Shown piece after piece: positions 61,121-64,000 of a stretch of 64,000 bases of DNA (positions are counted from its first letter, which is position 1; each line of letters begins with the position of its first letter). The notes under the pieces were generated by a model, which saw only the letters and a program-made list of their open reading frames with translations, did no database searches and was not told the DNA's origin. The stretch is from Wandonia sp964447015. Lineage in GTDB: Bacteria > Bacteroidota > Bacteroidia > Flavobacteriales_D > Crocinitomicaceae. Made by a program: the position numbers and the translations under genes. Location of the stretch: assembly GCA_964447015.1 (NCBI GenBank), contig CAYUQU010000005.1, positions 1 through 64,000 of the forward strand, read 5' to 3'.

Positions 61121-61235
61121 ATATGCACTATAGGAAAGCTAAAAAGGTAATATAATACTTGTTTTCCTTCAAACACACACTGCACTTAATTAAATCACCT
61201 AAAAAAACTTATCTTCGTAAAACAAATATATTGAC

Positions 61236-62150
61236 ATGTCTATCGAAGTATCAAATTTGCAGAAGTTTTATGGGGAGCAAGCCGCGCTTGGTGGAATTTC
61301 CTTTAAGGTGAAAACGGGAGAAATTGTAGGGTTTTTAGGACCAAATGGTGCTGGAAAATCGACCACGATGAAAATTATCACAGGGTTTATTCCCGCTTCG
61401 GAAGGCAGTGTGTCGGTTTGTGGACTTGATGTAGACGAACACTCTATGGAAGTGCGCAAAAAAATTGGGTATTTGCCCGAACACAACCCGCTATATTTGG
61501 ACATGTACGTGAAAGAATACCTCAATTTCGTAGCAGATATTTACAAAATAAAAAATAAAAAAGCGCGAATTGAAGAGATGATTCAGCTCGTTGGCTTGGA
61601 AAAAGAACAGCACAAAAAAATCGGTGCGCTTTCGAAAGGATACAGACAGCGTGTTGGTTTAGCACAAGCCATGATTCACGATCCTGAAGTATTGATTTTA
61701 GATGAGCCCACAAGTGGACTTGACCCAAATCAATTGGTGGATATCCGCAACCTCATCAAAAAGATTGGCAAAACGAAAACAGTAATGCTATCCACACACA
61801 TCATGCAAGAAGTTGAGGCAATTTGTGACCGTGTAGTGATTATCAATAACGGAATCATTGTGGCGGATAATTCTGCTAAAGAATTGCAAAATCAGGAAAA
61901 TAAACAAGTGGTTATTGTAGAATTTGACTCCGAGTCTAAAGTAACCAAGTCAGAATTAAAGAAAATTGCAGGTGTACATAAGGTTCTTGAAGTAGACAAC
62001 ACCAATTCGTGGTTGCTCGAGACTAATCAGCAAGACGATTTGAGAAAAACCGTTTCAAAACACGCTGCGGCTAAAGACTGGTTAATTTTGAGTTTAAAAG
62101 TTGAAGAAAAATCTCTGGAACAAGTGTTCAAAGATTTGACAAGTAAGTAA
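61236..62150 (+). CDS. gldA: Gliding motility-type ABC ATP-binding protein GldA
   Basis: The 304-residue protein has Walker A GPNGAGKST (about 34-42), signature LSKGYRQRVGLAQAMIHDPE, Walker B LILDEPTSGLDPNQ and H-loop VMLSTHIMQEVEAI, then a C-terminal extension (about 220-304). GldA pairs with the GldF and GldG membrane proteins in gliding Bacteroidota; those genes are not in the window. The match to GldA rather than a generic ABC-2 ATPase rests on overall layout and the organism. The upstream gap holds the hairpin array. Confidence 0.85.
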   Translation: MSIEVSNLQKFYGEQAALGGISFKVKTGEIVGFLGPNGAGKSTTMKIITGFIPASEGSVSVCGLDVDEHSMEVRKKIGYLPEHNPLYLDMYVKEYLNFVADIYKIKNKKARIEEMIQLVGLEKEQHKKIGALSKGYRQRVGLAQAMIHDPEVLILDEPTSGLDPNQLVDIRNLIKKIGKTKTVMLSTHIMQEVEAICDRVVIINNGIIVADNSAKELQNQENKQVVIVEFDSESKVTKSELKKIAGVHKVLEVDNTNSWLLETNQQDDLRKTVSKHAAAKDWLILSLKVEEKSLEQVFKDLTSK

Positions 62151-62241
62151 TTTCATCGATTTTGGGTGTACATCTTCGTCTTCGCGTGAATTATTCATAC
62201 GAGAGGTTTCTCTATTGTACAGCATATTCCTTCAAAATAAC

Positions 62242-62249
62242 TACTTTTG
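62242..62249 (+). promoter_or_regulatory. -7 box upstream of the YicC gene
   Basis: TACTTTTG matches TAnnTTTG, ending 16 nt before ATG 62266. The nearest TTG (62215) is 24 nt upstream. It would drive yicC-gmk-nadD. Confidence 0.5.
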
Positions 62250-62265
62250 TCAAAACAATAAGCGC

Positions 62266-63135
62266 ATGTTGCACTCCATGACAGGATTCGGTAAAGCAAC
62301 CGGATCATTCCAAAACAAGAAAATAACGATTGAAATTCGTTCGTTGAATAGCAAGTCCCTTGATTTGAGTGTACGACTTGTACCAATCTATAAAGAAAAG
62401 GAAATTGAACTCCGCCGATTGATTGCCGATCGTCTAGACAGAGGTAAAATTGAAGTAAATCTTTCTGTAGAAAATACAGGAGAAGAGAAAAATTATATCA
62501 TCAACAAGGCTGTTGCTCGTGCTTATTTTAACGACATCAAAGAACTGGAAACAGAACTCGGTCAAACCGCTGTTGATCCTTTAGGTCAGTTGTTGAGAAT
62601 GCCAGATATTTATACAAATGCCAAAGAAGAGTTGTCTGAGGAAGAGTGGAATTATGTGAAAAACCTCTTGACGCAAACACTTGACCGTATCGAAGAATTC
62701 CGCTTGCAAGAAGGTAAAAGTCTGTATGCCGATTTTGAAGAACGAATTGGTGAAATTGCACAACTTTTAACTGAAGTTCCCCAATACGAAGACGAGCGTT
62801 TAGTCACAATAAAAGAACGCATGCAAAAAGCCCTTGACGACAAATTGGGCGAGCATGTAGACCAAAATCGACTTGAACAGGAGTTTATCATGTATATTGA
62901 AAAACTTGATATTACCGAAGAAAAAGTGCGCCTGTCAAATCACCTCGACTATTTCGTTGAAACGATGAATACAGGGAAAGGTGCAGGGAAAAAACTTGGT
63001 TTCATCACACAAGAAATTGGTCGTGAAATCAACACACTCGGAAGCAAATCTAACCATGTGCAGATGCAAAAAATTGTGGTGCAGATGAAAGACAATTTGG
63101 AGAAAATTAAAGAACAAGTACTGAATACACTATAA
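62266..63135 (+). CDS. YicC/YloC family endoribonuclease
   Basis: From ATG 62266 (MLHSMTGFGKATGSFQNKKI) the product is 289 residues, the normal length; a TTG 51 bp upstream is rejected because the family begins at SMTGFG. The N-terminal YicC_N domain has EIRSLNSKSLDLSVRLVPIY, and the C-terminal DUF1732-like domain has EKLDITEEKVRLSNHLDYFV, GKGAGKKLGFITQEIGREIN and TLGSKSNHVQMQKIVVQMKD. These proteins cleave RNA in a metal-dependent way. It lies 1 bp before gmk and is clearly co-transcribed. Confidence 0.93.
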   Translation: MLHSMTGFGKATGSFQNKKITIEIRSLNSKSLDLSVRLVPIYKEKEIELRRLIADRLDRGKIEVNLSVENTGEEKNYIINKAVARAYFNDIKELETELGQTAVDPLGQLLRMPDIYTNAKEELSEEEWNYVKNLLTQTLDRIEEFRLQEGKSLYADFEERIGEIAQLLTEVPQYEDERLVTIKERMQKALDDKLGEHVDQNRLEQEFIMYIEKLDITEEKVRLSNHLDYFVETMNTGKGAGKKLGFITQEIGREINTLGSKSNHVQMQKIVVQMKDNLEKIKEQVLNTL

Positions 63136-63136
63136 A

Positions 63137-63706
63137 ATGAAGCACGAAAAATGCGTCATATTCTCAGCGCCCTCTGGAGCCGGTAAAACTACGATAGTAC
63201 GAAGCTTACTCAACTTGGGACTTCCTTTGGAATTTTCCGTTTCTGCTTGCTCGCGCCCAGCTAGAGGTCACGAAACGGATGGGAAGGACTATTACTTTAT
63301 AGGAGTTGAGGGATTTAAAAAGAAAATTGCTGAAGGTGCTTTTGTAGAATGGGAAGAAGTATACCCAGACCACTTTTACGGCACATTAAAGTCTGAAGTA
63401 GAACGCATTTGGAATAACGGCAACGCAGTAATTTTTGATGTCGATGTAATTGGTGGGTTGAATTTGAAAAAGCAATTTGGCGATAAAGCACTTGCTGTAT
63501 TTGTCAATCCTCCCTCCGTTCAAGCTCTTGAAGATCGTCTTCGCTTTCGAAGTACTGAAACCGAAGAAAAAATAAAACAACGTTTAGGTAAGGCAAACTA
63601 TGAACTGAAATTTATTACCGATTTCGATGTCGTTGTATTAAATGACACCTTAGAAGTTGCTATCGCAGATGCAGAAAAAGTTGTCACTGAATTTTTAGAG
63701 AAATGA
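63137..63706 (+). CDS. gmk: Guanylate kinase
   Basis: It phosphorylates GMP to GDP with ATP. The 189-residue protein has the P-loop FSAPSGAGKTTIVRSLL (about 9-25), the GMP-binding SACSRPARGHETDGKDYYFI (about 38-57) and the EWEEVYPDHFYGT segment. The order yicC-gmk-nadD is common in this group. Its stop overlaps the nadD start by 4 bp (ATGA). Confidence 0.96.
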   Translation: MKHEKCVIFSAPSGAGKTTIVRSLLNLGLPLEFSVSACSRPARGHETDGKDYYFIGVEGFKKKIAEGAFVEWEEVYPDHFYGTLKSEVERIWNNGNAVIFDVDVIGGLNLKKQFGDKALAVFVNPPSVQALEDRLRFRSTETEEKIKQRLGKANYELKFITDFDVVVLNDTLEVAIADAEKVVTEFLEK

Positions 63707-64000
63707 AGATAGGTTTGTATTTTGGCACATATAACCCCATTCATGTCGGTCATTTAGTGATTGCCAATTACATGATTGAGTATACAGATCTAGACCAGGT
63801 TTGGCTAGTTGTTACTCCGCAAAACCCATTAAAAAAGAAAGCCTCCCTGCTTGAGGATTACCACAGACTAGCACTTGTCAGAATTGCAATAGAAGATAAT
63901 CACAAGTTAAAAGCCAGTGATATTGAATTTAACTTACCTCAACCCTCGTACACATCCACAACTTTAGCTTATTTAAAAGAAAAACACCCAGAAAGTAATT
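63703..64000 (+). CDS. nadD: Nicotinate-nucleotide adenylyltransferase, N-terminal part (cut by window edge)
   Basis: It adenylates nicotinate mononucleotide in NAD synthesis. About 99 codons are visible, starting MKIGLYFGTYNPIHVGHLVI with the GxFxPxHxGH-type nucleotidyltransferase motif (GTYNPIHVGH). VVTPQNPLKKKASLLEDYHR and PQPSYTSTTLAYLKEKHPES follow the NadD pattern. The rest lies beyond the window. The ATG overlaps the gmk stop, so it is the third gene of the yicC operon. Confidence 0.95.
   Translation, partial: MKIGLYFGTYNPIHVGHLVIANYMIEYTDLDQVWLVVTPQNPLKKKASLLEDYHRLALVRIAIEDNHKLKASDIEFNLPQPSYTSTTLAYLKEKHPESN

Overview
This AT-rich window comes from the chromosome of a gliding-type member of the Bacteroidota, most likely Flavobacteriales and perhaps close to Crocinitomicaceae/Fluviicola (the family guess is inference from gene content). 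Supporting signs are: five secreted proteins with type IX secretion (T9SS) C-terminal domains (two type A, three type B/CHU_C-like); a GldA-type ABC ATPase; a two-gene CoxIII arrangement with SCO and DUF420 genes; almost no Shine-Dalgarno sequences; and many upstream boxes matching the Bacteroidota -7 element TAnnTTTG, some with a -33 TTG 19-20 nt upstream. I see no tRNA, rRNA, CRISPR array, prophage or complete transposase.

Layout. 1-3260: rimP-nusA-infB operon on the minus strand (infB is cut at the left edge at its G1 motif), with a promoter and a terminator-like leader hairpin. 3355-9368: cyclase-family hydrolase, superoxide dismutase and two genes carrying three amidohydrolase modules, two of which look catalytically dead. 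9461-11417: small membrane protein, cytochrome c lipoprotein and hflX. 11643-14117: a methyltransferase-like gene, prfB (no programmed frameshift) and a GNAT acetyltransferase. 14240-17995: a short accessory stretch of small hypothetical, lipoprotein and DUF genes with a ParE/RelE-type toxin-antitoxin pair. 18181-19687: a PadR regulator with two operator-like inverted repeats over its own promoter, plus a membrane protein partner. 19750-21852: T9SS type A protein. 22022-27298: heme/copper oxidase assembly operon (ctaB, two CoxIII-like subunits, subunit IV, two SCO proteins, DUF420), followed by a severed methyltransferase fragment. 27623-36756: three T9SS type B proteins, an rRNA methyltransferase, an M23 peptidase and pyrophosphatase. 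36822-43674: dusB, LolC/E-type permease, rbfA, an MsbA-like exporter, a T9SS type A protein and a biotinyl carrier protein. 43804-53081: M1 aminopeptidase, pdxJ, CBS protein, nadK, tyrS and two glycosyltransferases. 53099-58749: FtsE-like ATPase, a large TPR protein and an outer-membrane barrel. 58979-60772: hpf, dtd, rsgA. 61236-64000: gldA, yicC, gmk and the start of nadD.

Most genes are housekeeping: ribosome maturation and translation (infB, rimP, prfB, rbfA, hflX, rsgA, hpf, dtd, tyrS, dusB), respiration, cofactors (pdxJ, nadK, nadD), and envelope and secreted proteins. The non-genic sequence is the most unusual part: perfect 42- and 46-bp palindromes sharing a TGTAGGG frame, and a 235-bp mirror-symmetric array of six hairpins upstream of gldA. 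There are also several other inverted repeats, and promoters whose -7 box lies only 4-5 nt before the start codon, which predicts leaderless mRNAs.
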